A DNA stretch of 64,000 bases from Anaerolineae bacterium (lineage in GTDB: Bacteria; Chloroflexota; Anaerolineae; Aggregatilineales; Phototrophicaceae): positions 992,001 through 1,056,000 of the forward strand of contig JALHQT010000001.1 in NCBI GenBank assembly GCA_022841825.1. The letters are read 5' to 3'. The position numbers and the translations under genes were made by a program. This document shows positions 26,894-35,548 of the stretch, in pieces. Under the pieces are notes generated by a model. It was not told where the DNA came from. It made no database searches and saw only the letters and a program-made list of their open reading frames with translations. Positions within the stretch are counted from its first letter, which is position 1. Each line of letters starts with the position of its first letter.

Positions 26894-27130
26894 ATGTCTT
26901 CGCTCCTGATCAAGCGTCTGCTCGTATGGGTTGTGTCGATGGCGTTGGGTTTTGCCATCGCTGCCGCATTTGTGACCCTCGTCCTGCCCTGGATGGGACC
27001 GAACAACGGCAGCCCTATCTCACTCCAACGCTACGGCAATCTGTATTTCCTCGTCACTGCTGTCCCGCTGGGACTGATCTTCGTCGTCTGGCTGGATAAG
27101 TTCCTCAACACACGGATTCTGCCCGATTAA
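26894..27130 (+). CDS. Small membrane protein, two helices
   Basis: A 78-residue protein of unknown function. Two hydrophobic segments (about residues 10-33 and 49-66) are separated by a short hydrophilic loop ('MGPNNGSPISLQRYGN'), so it is likely a small inner-membrane hairpin protein. It has its own promoter with a dyad and a GCAGAGGG ribosome-site region. It is convergent with the polysaccharide deacetylase gene, eight bases away. I know no family for it. Confidence 0.65.
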   Translation: MSSLLIKRLLVWVVSMALGFAIAAAFVTLVLPWMGPNNGSPISLQRYGNLYFLVTAVPLGLIFVVWLDKFLNTRILPD

Positions 27131-27138
27131 CCGCATGA

Positions 27139-27951
27139 TCAGGAGCCAGTGAGAATAGCGCGGATCGTCGCGCCGCTGGCTCCCCCCGGCACTCGCATCC
27201 GCATCACTTCCAGGCGATTGTCCGTTGTATGCAGCATCCCACGCTCAGTCGTCACAGCGCGCAAGATGGGCATCGAAGCAAAGACGCTCAACGTAAAGTC
27301 ATCGTATCGCCCCACCGGATAGCTGAACATCCGGGGCGTTACGCCTGTGTAGTGCGCAAGACTTTCGATACTACCCAACGCCTCGTAGACCAGCACATCG
27401 TAGCTCACACCTGCCAGTTCACGATGCGTCTTGGTATGCGGCTCCATGCTCATGCCAGCGGCAGACATGGTCTGAATCTGTTCCCATGTCAGATGTCCGG
27501 GGCGTCCTTCGTCGATGAATGCGGTCGGAACAAAGAATGTCGCCTCAAACCCGTACTCCTGGAGCGCGGCGAACACGTGCACATAATGGTCAATGTAGCC
27601 ATCATCGAATGTGAGAACAACAGGTTTCGCAGGGAGCTGAGTGCCAAGGTTCAGCGCGCGATGGAGTGTGGAAAGCGAAATCGGCGTATAACCCTCATAG
27701 AACAGCACGTCGAGATGCTCGCGAAATTGTGAAGGCGAAACGGTCAGCTCGCGGCGCACCGCATCTGCCCCCACCGGAAGCTCGCTGACATAGTGATACA
27801 TCAGGATAGGGGCACGAATTCGCCGCAGCGTTCCATCCCACACAACGGCAGACGGGTCCGTCGCATCGGGCTGCGCGAGGACTGGGAATGAAAGCTGTAG
27901 CACACCCGCTATAAGGGTGAACACGACCAGAAAAAGTGCACGCAAAGGCAT
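27139..27951 (-). CDS. Secreted polysaccharide deacetylase (NodB fold)
   Basis: A 270-residue protein with an N-terminal signal peptide ('LRALFLVVFTLIAGVLQLSF...LAQPD') and a NodB-homology domain. 'ILMYHYVS' is the usual start of the domain. 'LTFDDGYIDHY' carries the catalytic base and metal Asp (near residue 115). 'MEPHTKTHREL' carries the two metal His. 'MFSYPVGRYDD' holds the Arg/Tyr motif region. Family enzymes remove acetyl groups from N-acetylglucosamine polymers such as peptidoglycan or exopolysaccharide, outside the cell. It is divergent from the next gene with only 15 bases between the starts. Confidence 0.88.
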   Translation of the reverse strand: MPLRALFLVVFTLIAGVLQLSFPVLAQPDATDPSAVVWDGTLRRIRAPILMYHYVSELPVGADAVRRELTVSPSQFREHLDVLFYEGYTPISLSTLHRALNLGTQLPAKPVVLTFDDGYIDHYVHVFAALQEYGFEATFFVPTAFIDEGRPGHLTWEQIQTMSAAGMSMEPHTKTHRELAGVSYDVLVYEALGSIESLAHYTGVTPRMFSYPVGRYDDFTLSVFASMPILRAVTTERGMLHTTDNRLEVMRMRVPGGASGATIRAILTGS

Positions 27952-27966
27952 TCGGAAGTCCTCATC

Positions 27967-28458
27967 ATGCCGATACCATCAGAGGCAGCATACAAACTTC
28001 GACAACCTGCGTCAATGCTGCGCAGTAAGCGTGACATCCTGTTCGCTGGCTGGCTGGTTACGCTGGCAATTGGCATGACGCTCGCGGCAGTGCTTTATGG
28101 CAGCGCGGCTGACCCCGACGAACGGGACGGTATCGTTGTCGAGTTCCGCAATCTTGGGGCAATGAGCAGCGCAGCGGGCATTCACGTCACGACGGATGCA
28201 GGCGTGATGACAATTCTGGTCACACGCGACGGCTACTTCAGCATCAGCAGCGATACGCCAGACTGGCGCAGTTTCCCCCATATCGACGTCCACCACAACC
28301 GTCTGATCCTTGCGCAGGGTAACACTCAACATCCCACAACCCTCTATATCAATGGCGAGCGTGCCTGGCACGGAAGGCTGGGATTCGTGCGCCACTGCAA
28401 CGTCACTGCGCATGAAGAGGCAGCGATAACCTGGATAGATGTCCGAGGCTGTGCTTGA
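27967..28458 (+). CDS. Hypothetical single-pass membrane protein
   Basis: An unrecognised 163-residue protein. One transmembrane helix near residues 25-45 ('ILFAGWLVTLAIGMTLAAVLYG') is followed by an extracytoplasmic beta-rich domain with two cysteines ('FVRHCNVTAHEE', 'DVRGCA') that might form a disulfide. GGAAG seven bases before the ATG supports this start; a second ATG lies 16 codons later. It is divergent from the deacetylase gene and could be linked to envelope work, but nothing in the sequence proves it. Confidence 0.6.
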   Translation: MPIPSEAAYKLRQPASMLRSKRDILFAGWLVTLAIGMTLAAVLYGSAADPDERDGIVVEFRNLGAMSSAAGIHVTTDAGVMTILVTRDGYFSISSDTPDWRSFPHIDVHHNRLILAQGNTQHPTTLYINGERAWHGRLGFVRHCNVTAHEEAAITWIDVRGCA

Positions 28459-28603
28459 AATCACATTTGTAGGGATAATCTAACCGAAAATGGCACTTTT
28501 TCTGCCATATCGCAGATAAGTCAACTTTCGCATTATCACAAATAGTACTACACTGGTCATGCAGTAAAGGGCAGCGATTGGGATGCTGCAAAGGAGAAAA
28601 ATC

Positions 28604-28957
28604 ATGCCGCAAGAGTTTTACGACGTGAAGACGAAGTCGAAGGTCATGGTCGATGAGAAGAACATCTACAAGACCACCTTCACCAGCGATACGGGGCAGG
28701 TTCGCTACGGCTTGCGTGGAACCACCGCCGACGGGCGTCCGCTGACGAAGTTTGTCAGCAAGGACACCTGGGATTCGCTGAAAGTCGAAGCCAAGGCAGA
28801 AGTGAAGAAGCCGAAAGCTGACAAGGCGGAGAAGGCAGACAAAAAAGCCCCCGCGAAGAAGGCTGAGGCAAAGCCCGAAAAGAAGGCTGAGAAGAAGCCT
28901 GAAAAGAAGGCTGAAAAGAAGTCCGACGCCAAGAAACCGGCGCCGAAGAAAAAGTAG
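28604..28957 (+). CDS. Small protein with histone-H1-like lysine-rich tail
   Basis: A 117-residue protein in two parts. Residues 1-65 are a compact domain ('EFYDVKTKSKVMVDEKNIYK', 'GQVRYGLRGTTADGRPLTKF') that I do not recognise but that has the look of a small beta fold. Residues about 66-117 are almost only Lys, Ala, Glu and Pro, in repeats such as 'EKKAEKKPEKKAEKK' and 'KKPAPKKK'. Such tails occur in bacterial histone-H1-like and nucleoid proteins and bind DNA or RNA. A strong ribosome site (AAAGGAGA) precedes the ATG, and a strong hairpin terminator follows. So it is a single-gene unit, probably well expressed. Function is inferred only from composition. Confidence 0.75.
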   Translation: MPQEFYDVKTKSKVMVDEKNIYKTTFTSDTGQVRYGLRGTTADGRPLTKFVSKDTWDSLKVEAKAEVKKPKADKAEKADKKAPAKKAEAKPEKKAEKKPEKKAEKKSDAKKPAPKKK

Positions 28958-28964
28958 TTTGTAT

Positions 28965-28995
28965 GAAGAGGGCATCCCAATGGGGTGCCCTCTTC
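28965..28995. terminator. Strong hairpin between convergent genes
   Basis: GAAGAGGGCA pairs with TGCCCTCTTC and the stem extends through CCC/GGG to a three-base loop. It lies directly after the lysine-rich protein gene and before the convergent FHA gene stop, so it may end both transcripts. There is no T-tract. Confidence 0.7.
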
Positions 28996-29010
28996 CATGA
29001 ATCGTCAGAG

Positions 29011-29673
29011 CTAGTTGTCAGGATTATCGAGTCGGAAGCCGTGTCCGCGCACCGTCACGATGTACTGCCAGTCCTGCTCGATCTCAGCAAGGCGGTCTCG
29101 CAGGCGGCGAACCAGCGCGTCAATCGCCTGCTCACTCACGCCATCGCTTAAGGCATCGGGCCAGACCGTCGAAACCACTTCGTCGCGCGTACAAATCCGT
29201 CCAGAGTTATTGAACAGCAATTCCACCAGTCGATACTGGGGCGGGCTTAACGGTGGATTAATTTCAGTATTTCCAACAAAAACGCGCCGAGCCATCGGAT
29301 CGATGCGAATTCGACTCGTTAGCACCGCCGGCGCATCATGCGTAAGCGGCGCGGTCGCCCCAGACCCAATGAATTGTAAGCGTACCGCCAATGCGAGATG
29401 GATCTCATCGCCGTCGTACAGCCGCCGTACCCCGTGGATTTGGGTCCCGTTTAGCCATGTGCCGTTCTTGCTTTCCAGGTCCTCGACAAAATATTGGTCA
29501 TCCTGTTTGAACACTCGGATGTGCTGTCGGGAAATCTGCCGCTCGTGTATCGTGATGTCGCACTCGTCGCCACGACCGATGACCACGCTGTCCAGCTGCA
29601 TCTCGATTTCATGCTCAGGGGACTTGTCATCATGAATGATAAAAGTGGGTCGCTCCGAAGCCGATTCCGGCAT
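29011..29673 (-). CDS. FHA domain - winged-helix regulator
   Basis: A 220-residue fusion. Residues about 10-110 are an FHA phosphothreonine-binding domain ('SVVIGRGDECDITIHERQIS', 'RQHIRVF', 'LESKNGTWLNG'). Residues about 125-218 are an OmpR-type winged-helix DNA-binding domain (Trans_reg_C: 'LSPPQYRLVELLFNNSGRIC', 'DALVRRLRDRLAE', 'VRGHGFRLD'). This replaces the receiver domain of a normal response regulator with a reader of Ser/Thr phosphorylation. It could therefore link a kinase such as the one at 8.2-11.7 kb to transcription; that link is a guess. The ATG at 29673 follows AAGGAG; upstream codons in the open frame look non-coding. Confidence 0.88.
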   Translation of the reverse strand: MPESASERPTFIIHDDKSPEHEIEMQLDSVVIGRGDECDITIHERQISRQHIRVFKQDDQYFVEDLESKNGTWLNGTQIHGVRRLYDGDEIHLALAVRLQFIGSGATAPLTHDAPAVLTSRIRIDPMARRVFVGNTEINPPLSPPQYRLVELLFNNSGRICTRDEVVSTVWPDALSDGVSEQAIDALVRRLRDRLAEIEQDWQYIVTVRGHGFRLDNPDN

Positions 29674-29755
29674 GGGGCAGCTCCTTTTCGATAGTTTCCG
29701 CATTTGTGAAAGCATTATAGCGCGGTTTGAGCAATCATGAAGCGCGATAAACGCC

Positions 29756-30475
29756 TTAAGACCCTGCGGGCGCACCTCGGGTGATCGTCACCGGGTCAGA
29801 CTCAACGTATCCGACCCACAAGCCCTGATCGCCAAAGACAGGCGTTGCTGCCAAGCTGCCAGGCAGCGGCGTCGGCGCGATCGTTTGCCCGCGCACCGAA
29901 CCACGATAAAACGCACGAACCGTCGCCGTGCCGCTCGTCAGTGCGGGGTCGGTCAGTACATTGCCGCCAGGCAGGTAGAAGGTGTGTACGCAGCTCTGGC
30001 GAGGACCGAGAATGCGCATACTGGTCTCCGGAATCGTTGCGCCTTGGTTCTGGCGTTGAAAGCTGCCGCTCAGGCTGTTGTTGGGCGTGAAAAGAACCCC
30101 AAAGCCGCTGGTGCCATTGTCGATGATGGGCACCTGATTTTCGGTCACGTCATAGACGAAGGGCACGGTACCCAGTGAGTTGTTACGCAGCGTTATGCGG
30201 ATGACCAGAAAGCCGCTGCCGTCGGCAGGAAGTGTGGATGAATCCACCGAAATCTCAAAGGGGGTCGGCACCGTTCGCCCCAGAATTGACTGATGAAACG
30301 CCCGTGAGTCTGCTCGTCTAAGCCAGGTACATGGAACGCCACTGTAAACGAATTCAGGAAAGAGATCTGAAGCGAAGCGCGGGAGCACATTCGGGCTGAC
30401 GAGAACCGCCATGAACAGGAGCAGGAAAATACCTACAGTAGCGTTGGGGTTGCGACCCCGGTTGAAAATTCTCAT
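29756..30475 (-). CDS. Hypothetical exported or membrane-anchored protein
   Basis: A 239-residue protein of unknown function. A hydrophobic segment near the N-terminus (about residues 14-32, 'VGIFLLLFMAVLVSPNVLP') suggests a signal anchor. The remainder is beta-rich and extracytoplasmic ('GSGFLVIRITLRNNSLGTVP', 'SGTATVRAFYRGSVRG'), like an Ig-like or DUF4352-type domain. Its ATG overlaps the miaA stop (ATGA, 30472-30475). It is therefore the last gene of the yraN-miaA operon by position, though a functional link is not evident. Confidence 0.6.
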   Translation of the reverse strand: MRIFNRGRNPNATVGIFLLLFMAVLVSPNVLPRFASDLFPEFVYSGVPCTWLRRADSRAFHQSILGRTVPTPFEISVDSSTLPADGSGFLVIRITLRNNSLGTVPFVYDVTENQVPIIDNGTSGFGVLFTPNNSLSGSFQRQNQGATIPETSMRILGPRQSCVHTFYLPGGNVLTDPALTSGTATVRAFYRGSVRGQTIAPTPLPGSLAATPVFGDQGLWVGYVESDPVTITRGAPAGS

Positions 30476-31413
30476 CCTGACCTTCGAATGTCCCTCAGAC
30501 GCGCCGCCACAGCCTGCTGGATTGCGTCTCCGCCAACCTCGTCCACATCATACCATGCTACCCCGCTGTCATGCCCGCGAAACCAGGTCAACTGCCGCCG
30601 GATAAAGTGACGAGTGTTGAATTTTGCCCGTTGAACGGCATCCGCGAGCGATACCCCGTCCAGCAGATGTGTCGTCAACTCCGCGTAGCCCAACCCACTC
30701 ATGGACGGTAGGGAGCGCCGATAGCCCGCATCCAGCAGGCTTTGAACCTCCGCGAGGAAGCCGACTTCCATCATCTGATCGAAACGTCGATCAGCGCGCT
30801 GATAGAGCATCTCGCGATTTCCAGTCAACCCAACGTGAATGATTTCATAGGTGGGTGGTTGTTTGCGCCGAAGATCAGAAAAACGTGCGCCCGTCACCGC
30901 GCAGACTTCCAGCGCGCGGATGATCCGCCGCAGATTGTTCGGATGGATGCCCAGAGCAGCCTCAGGATCGAGCAGGCGCAGGCGCTCGTGCAGCGCGGCT
31001 GACCCAATCTCCTCCGCTTCCTGCTCCAGCCGCAGGCGCAGCGTCGCGTCTGGCGGTACATGCGGGACTGCCCAACCTTCCAGCAGCGCCGTGATGTACT
31101 GCCCCGTTCCACCCACCAGAAGCGGTAGTCGTCCGCGCCCGATGATGTCATCAATGGCAGTACGAGCAAGTGTGAGAAAATCGGCAAGTGCGAAGTCTTC
31201 GTCCGGATCAACCACATCGATCAGGTGATGAGTCACCGACGCACGCTCCTCCGGCGTGGGCTTGGCAGTGCCAATATCCATCTTGCGATAGACCTGGCGA
31301 CTGTCCGCGCTGATGATCTCGCCGTCGAGCGTGCGTGCCAGTTCGAGTCCAAGCGCGGTCTTCCCAGACGCTGTGGGACCCTGGATAACGATGAGTGGTG
31401 GACGGATTACCAC
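30472..31413 (-). CDS. miaA: tRNA dimethylallyltransferase
   Basis: Adds a dimethylallyl group to N6 of A37 in tRNAs that read codons starting with U. The 313 residues carry the P-loop 'GPTASGKTALGLELA' (about residues 12-26). The family motif 'ISADSRQVYRKMDIGTAKP' follows, then 'HHLIDVVDPDEDF', 'LPLLVGGTGQYITALLEGW', and the C-terminal 'FNTRHFIRRQLTWFR' segment that contacts the tRNA. Length is normal. It overlaps yraN by seven bases upstream and the exported-protein gene by four downstream, so the three are co-transcribed. Confidence 0.95.
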   Translation of the reverse strand: MVIRPPLIVIQGPTASGKTALGLELARTLDGEIISADSRQVYRKMDIGTAKPTPEERASVTHHLIDVVDPDEDFALADFLTLARTAIDDIIGRGRLPLLVGGTGQYITALLEGWAVPHVPPDATLRLRLEQEAEEIGSAALHERLRLLDPEAALGIHPNNLRRIIRALEVCAVTGARFSDLRRKQPPTYEIIHVGLTGNREMLYQRADRRFDQMMEVGFLAEVQSLLDAGYRRSLPSMSGLGYAELTTHLLDGVSLADAVQRAKFNTRHFIRRQLTWFRGHDSGVAWYDVDEVGGDAIQQAVAARLRDIRRSG

Positions 31414-31772
31414 GTCAGAACATCTCTGGCATGAGATAAGTGCCCGTGTTCACCGCTTGCGTCAAATCTCACGGCAACCACGTCCAGCCGAACCTGCACA
31501 TCGTCCCATGCCATCGCGCTAAGGTACGTCGTTATCGCCATCTGGAGCTTTCGGAGCTTGCGCCCGTCCACCGACATAAATGCGTTTTCCGTCCCGCCCC
31601 TGCGCGACCGGACTTCGACAAAAACGACCACCTCGCCATCACGCATCACGAGATCCAGTTCGCCGAACCTACAACGCCAGTTGCGCGCCACGAGTGCATA
31701 GCCCAGCCGCTCCAGGTAATCTTGCGCAACTCTTTCGGCACGCTGCCCCAGCGTCAAATGCGCGTCACCCAC
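31407..31772 (-). CDS. yraN: YraN/UPF0102 family nuclease-like protein
   Basis: A 121-residue protein of the UPF0102/YraN family, with a restriction-endonuclease-like fold. Motifs are 'LGQRAERVAQDYLERLGYAL', 'ARNWRCRFGELDLVMRDGEV' (acidic active-site residues in GELDLV) and 'VVFVEVRSRRGG' (the ExK-like motif). Its cellular role is not well established. The GTG at 31772 was chosen because it places LGxRAE at the family's usual distance from the start and has AAGG about eight bases before it. The frame stays open to 31919, but the extra residues are Cys-rich and unlike the family. Confidence 0.8.
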   Translation of the reverse strand: MGDAHLTLGQRAERVAQDYLERLGYALVARNWRCRFGELDLVMRDGEVVVFVEVRSRRGGTENAFMSVDGRKLRKLQMAITTYLSAMAWDDVQVRLDVVAVRFDASGEHGHLSHARDVLTW

Positions 31773-31994
31773 AAGCAAAGCCTTGTCACGCTCACCCGAT
31801 TCGGCAAAAGTATACACAAGTCGGAAGCCACCACCACTTCCGCACAGACATTGGCACTTCCGCACAAGCCACATCGCAGTCGAATTAGCCTTTTCCACCA
31901 ACTTTCTGAGGCATAACACTTGTTAACATTGACCAAATGATCCGGTGATGCAGTTCACCAACTTGCGTAAGCATATTCGAATTCGAGGAGATTG

Positions 31995-34127
31995 ATGGAC
32001 TTTATCGTCAGTAACTTCAACTGGATCGCTCTTGCTGCTGCCCTGATCGGGCTGGGATTTGCCTACTCCACAGCACAGTGGGTGCTGCGTCAGGATGCCG
32101 GTAACGAAAAGATGGCGAAAATCGCCAAAGCCATTCAGCTTGGGGCACAGGCATTTCTGAGCCGCGAATATCGCTATGTCGCGATTCTGGTCGTCATCGT
32201 CGTCGTAGTCCTGCTTATCCTGAGCGCCATCCCAGGCAGCGGCATGTCGCCGTGGACGGCGCTGGCATATGTGGTTGGTGCCGTGGCATCGGCGCTGTCT
32301 GGATACTTTGGAATGACGATTGCCACGCGCGCCAATACGCGCACGACAGCCGCCGCCGCAAAGAGCCTCAACAGCGGCTTGCGCGTCGCGTTCGCCAGCG
32401 GCACCGTGATGGGTTTGACCGTCGTCGGGTTGTCACTCGCAGGCATCTCGCTCCTCTTCGTCCTGCTCACGAGCATGATACCCGACCCCGTTGCGGCGGC
32501 GAATGCGTTGGTCGGTTTTGGCTTTGGCGGCACCACTATTGCCATTTTCGCGCGTGTGGGTGGTGGCATCTTCACCAAAGCGGCTGATGTCGGCGCTGAT
32601 CTCGTCGGCAAGACCGAGGCAGGCATCCCCGAAGATGATCCCCGTAACCCGGCGGTCATCGCCGATAACGTCGGCGATAATGTCGGCGATGTCGCGGGTA
32701 TGGGTTCCGACCTTTTCGAGAGCTACGCCAGCTCGATCATCAGTGCTATCACCATCGCCGCGCTGGCGGGCAGCGGTGCCGCGCTAGGAGCAGAAGGCGC
32801 ACCCGCAGATCTGCGGGCGGTACTCGGCGTTAACCTCGGGCAGCTCAAAGTCGCGGAAGCCTTCCCAATGCTCGTCGCAGCGATTGGGCTGCTGATCAGC
32901 ATCGGCTGCACCTTCCTCGTCCAGACGAAAGAAAATGCCACCCAGCAGGATCTGCTCGGCAGTCTACGTCGCGGCGTCTGGGGCGCGAGTGGTCTGATTG
33001 CGTTGGCAATCGCCATCCTCGGCTCGGTGCTCGGTCTCGGCTGGGGCGTCATCATCGCTACGCTTTCGGGGTTGGTCGCAGGGGTCGCTATCGGCTTCAT
33101 GACCGAGTACTTCACGTCGGACACCTATCGCCCCACTCGCCAGATCGCTGAGAGTTCTCGCGGGGGTCCGGCAATCGTCATCATTCAAGGGCTTGCGATT
33201 GGGATGATGAGTACCGCTGCACCTGTTATCATCGTCGTCTTGGCGACACTGGTAGCGATGGGCAGCGCCGGTCTATACGGCATCGCGATGGCAGCCGTCG
33301 GGATGCTCTCGACTCTCGGCATCACCCTGGCAACCGATGCGTACGGTCCTGTCGCAGACAATGCCGGGGGCATCGCTGAGATGGCAGGCATGGAAGCGAG
33401 CGTGCGCGAGCGTACAGACGCCCTCGACAGCCTCGGCAATACGACGGCTGCAACGGGCAAGGGGTTCGCCATCGGCAGCGCGGTGATGACCGCCCTGGCG
33501 CTCATTTCCGCCTTCGTCGCCGCGACAGGGATGAATCCTAACATCAACATCCTCAGCCCACAGCTTCCGACAGGACTGCTGATCGGCGCGGTGCTGCCCT
33601 ATATCTTCAGCGCGCAGACTATGCTCGCGGTCGGTCGCGCTGCTCAGGAGATTGTCGTCGAAGTCCGACGCCAGTTCAAGGAAATCCCAGGACTGATGGA
33701 AGGCACGGCAGAGCCTGACTATGAGCGATGCGTGGGCATCAGCACTGAGAGCGCCATTCGTGAGATGCTCCTCCCCGGCATCATCGCCGTGCTTGTTCCC
33801 GTTGGCATCGCCATCCTTGCCGTCGTGGGGCGTGGCACTCCGCTGGCGTCTTTCGTCGGCGTCGAAACCCTGGTCGGCGTGCTGCTTGGCTCGCTCCTGA
33901 GTGGTTTCATGCTTGCGGTCATGATGTCGAACGCGGGCGGGGCGTGGGACAACGCCAAGAAATACATCGAACGCGGGCATCTGGGTGGCAAGAAGAGTGA
34001 AGCGCACAAAGCCGCTGTAGTCGGCGATACGGTTGGCGATCCCTTCAAGGACACATCCGGTCCGTCGCTGAACATCCTGATCAAGCTCGTCGCCATCGTC
34101 GCGCTGGTCGTCGCCCCCATGCTCTAG
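31995..34127 (+). CDS. hppA: Membrane-bound ion-pumping pyrophosphatase, K+-dependent type
   Basis: Couples hydrolysis of pyrophosphate to export of H+ or Na+ across the membrane. The 710 residues have about 16 transmembrane helices. The pyrophosphate site motif is '[20 protein letters not shown]', continuing as '[20 protein letters not shown]'. A second acidic cluster is '[19 protein letters not shown]'. The A in '[10 protein letters not shown]' is the alanine typical of K+-dependent enzymes (K+-independent ones have Lys there). Many K+-dependent members pump Na+, but ion choice is not settled by this motif. The ATG follows GAGGAG; an in-frame TTG just before it was not used. A hairpin terminator follows. 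Confidence 0.95.
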   Translation: MDFIVSNFNWIALAAALIGLGFAYSTAQWVLRQDAGNEKMAKIAKAIQLGAQAFLSREYRYVAILVVIVVVVLLILSAIPGSGMSPWTALAYVVGAVASALSGYFGMTIATRANTRTTAAAAKSLNSGLRVAFASGTVMGLTVVGLSLAGISLLFVLLTSMIPDPVAAANALVGFGFGGTTIAIFARVGGGIFTKAADVGADLVGKTEAGIPEDDPRNPAVIADNVGDNVGDVAGMGSDLFESYASSIISAITIAALAGSGAALGAEGAPADLRAVLGVNLGQLKVAEAFPMLVAAIGLLISIGCTFLVQTKENATQQDLLGSLRRGVWGASGLIALAIAILGSVLGLGWGVIIATLSGLVAGVAIGFMTEYFTSDTYRPTRQIAESSRGGPAIVIIQGLAIGMMSTAAPVIIVVLATLVAMGSAGLYGIAMAAVGMLSTLGITLATDAYGPVADNAGGIAEMAGMEASVRERTDALDSLGNTTAATGKGFAIGSAVMTALALISAFVAATGMNPNINILSPQLPTGLLIGAVLPYIFSAQTMLAVGRAAQEIVVEVRRQFKEIPGLMEGTAEPDYERCVGISTESAIREMLLPGIIAVLVPVGIAILAVVGRGTPLASFVGVETLVGVLLGSLLSGFMLAVMMSNAGGAWDNAKKYIERGHLGGKKSEAHKAAVVGDTVGDPFKDTSGPSLNILIKLVAIVALVVAPML

Positions 34128-34143
34128 CCCCGCGTCTGACGCA

Positions 34144-34169
34144 CCCCATGCAGAGCGACATGCATGGGG
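34144..34169 (+). terminator. Hairpin terminator after hppA
   Basis: CCCCATGCA (34144-34152) and TGCATGGGG (34161-34169) form a perfect nine-base stem with an eight-base loop, 17 bases after the hppA stop. The ATG inside this stem (34148) is therefore unlikely to start the next gene. No T-run follows. Confidence 0.55.
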
Positions 34170-34231
34170 TTGCCCCTGCCGCAGCTTCCGTCTACACTTT
34201 CCCCGTGAAGTTGCATCGCTGGCAAGAACAC

Positions 34232-35548
34232 ATGGCATTGATCGCTGGGACTGCCCGGCTCCGCACAACATTGGCAGCACCGACCGGCAGGTTATTAGTC
34301 CTCCTGCTCGCTGCCGCTTTCCTACTCCGCGCCCTCTACGGCATGGGGCTGGATACACAGCTACCATACACGGGCACTGGCGGCGATACGCGCTGGTATC
34401 TCGAATATGGCAAACTCCTCGTGAGCGGCGGGGAGACGGGACCGCTGACGCCGCCGCCGCTGTTCCTGATCTTTGTCGGCATACCGCAGCTCGTCCTGTC
34501 GCCAGAGGCTGCCATCTACACGATCAGAGTCCTGCAAGTCCTATTCAGTACCGCAATCTGTTACTTCGCCTATCGAACGGGGCGAGCCATTGGTGGTGAG
34601 CGATCAGGGCTGGTGGCGGCGGCATTTCTCGGCTTCAACCCAATCTTCATCATGGAGAGCGGGCAGATCACGAGCGAAACGCTCTTCCTGTTTTTCCTGA
34701 GCGCTGCCCTAGCCGTTTATGTCGAAACCGTGAAGCGTGAACCGCCTTTGCTGCGGAATTTCGCGCTCGCGGGCGTCCTTCTCGCGCTGGCAACGCTGAC
34801 ACGAGCATCACTTCTTGCGTTCCCCATCGGCATCCTGATCCACCTGTTCATGGCGTACAAGCCCGCGCGCGCTGCGCGGTATGGGATAACGCTGCTGGTC
34901 GTCGTGGCGCTTGTGCTGTCCACCTGGACGATCTATTACAAGCTGCGCTGGGATCGTTGGATTATTGCGGGCGAAGGGCTGGCGGGCTTTTTGTACCTGG
35001 GTACTGTCGGATGGGAAGGTCCCTTTGCAACCGACGACGCGCTGCAGGAACAGGTCTCGCCGGACGCTGCGGATGCGCCACGAGAAGAGCAGTACATCGA
35101 TGCAGCATCGAATATCATCTCAGGGGATATTGGCGGCTATCTTTCCCGGCGTCTGAGCGAGTGGGCGGGCGCGTATCTCACACCGCATGGCGTACCCTGG
35201 TTTCCGGGCGAAAGCCTGCGTGAGCTTGGGCTGACCTGGCTGCGTGATGACTTCACGCTCGAAGGCTTAGTACGCCTGCTCCAGGGCGATGCCTTCGTCC
35301 CAAAGCTCGCCTTCTATATCGTCCACTACACGGGCATCATCCTGGGGCTGTTGGGCATGGTGGCAACACGCAAGCAGTGGCGACTCACCCTGCCGCTCAT
35401 CGGATTCATCGCTTACGTAACCCTAATGCACTTCGTCCTCTATGCGCTGCCCCGTTACATCTTCCCGGCGACACTCTGCTACTGGATCTTCGCCGCACTC
35501 TGGGTCGGCGGTCGACTATCCAGCCGCAGCAACACCGTAGAATCCTAA
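34232..35548 (+). CDS. GT39/GT83-type membrane glycosyltransferase
   Basis: A 438-residue multi-pass membrane protein. The first helix is followed by an acidic loop 'TGTGGDTRWYLEYGKLL', where the Asp is the likely metal or catalytic residue of the PMT/ArnT superfamily. Helices such as 'ALGVLLALATLTRAS' and 'LFLFFLSAALAVYVE' follow the family pattern. It probably moves a sugar from a polyprenyl-phosphate donor on the outer membrane face; the acceptor is unknown. The start is uncertain: the ATG at 34148 lies in the hppA terminator and adds non-membrane residues, so ATG 34232 was used; GTG 34205 is also possible. The last 33 bases overlap the convergent gene. Confidence 0.7.
   Translation: MALIAGTARLRTTLAAPTGRLLVLLLAAAFLLRALYGMGLDTQLPYTGTGGDTRWYLEYGKLLVSGGETGPLTPPPLFLIFVGIPQLVLSPEAAIYTIRVLQVLFSTAICYFAYRTGRAIGGERSGLVAAAFLGFNPIFIMESGQITSETLFLFFLSAALAVYVETVKREPPLLRNFALAGVLLALATLTRASLLAFPIGILIHLFMAYKPARAARYGITLLVVVALVLSTWTIYYKLRWDRWIIAGEGLAGFLYLGTVGWEGPFATDDALQEQVSPDAADAPREEQYIDAASNIISGDIGGYLSRRLSEWAGAYLTPHGVPWFPGESLRELGLTWLRDDFTLEGLVRLLQGDAFVPKLAFYIVHYTGIILGLLGMVATRKQWRLTLPLIGFIAYVTLMHFVLYALPRYIFPATLCYWIFAALWVGGRLSSRSNTVES

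Noticed and set aside
34148-34231. ATG start for the membrane glycosyltransferase inside the hppA hairpin
   Set aside because: The ATG lies within a perfect terminator stem, and the extra residues are not typical of the family's first helix.
33273-34367. 364-codon minus-strand frame opposite hppA
   Set aside because: Antisense to a highly conserved gene; the translation has no protein family features.
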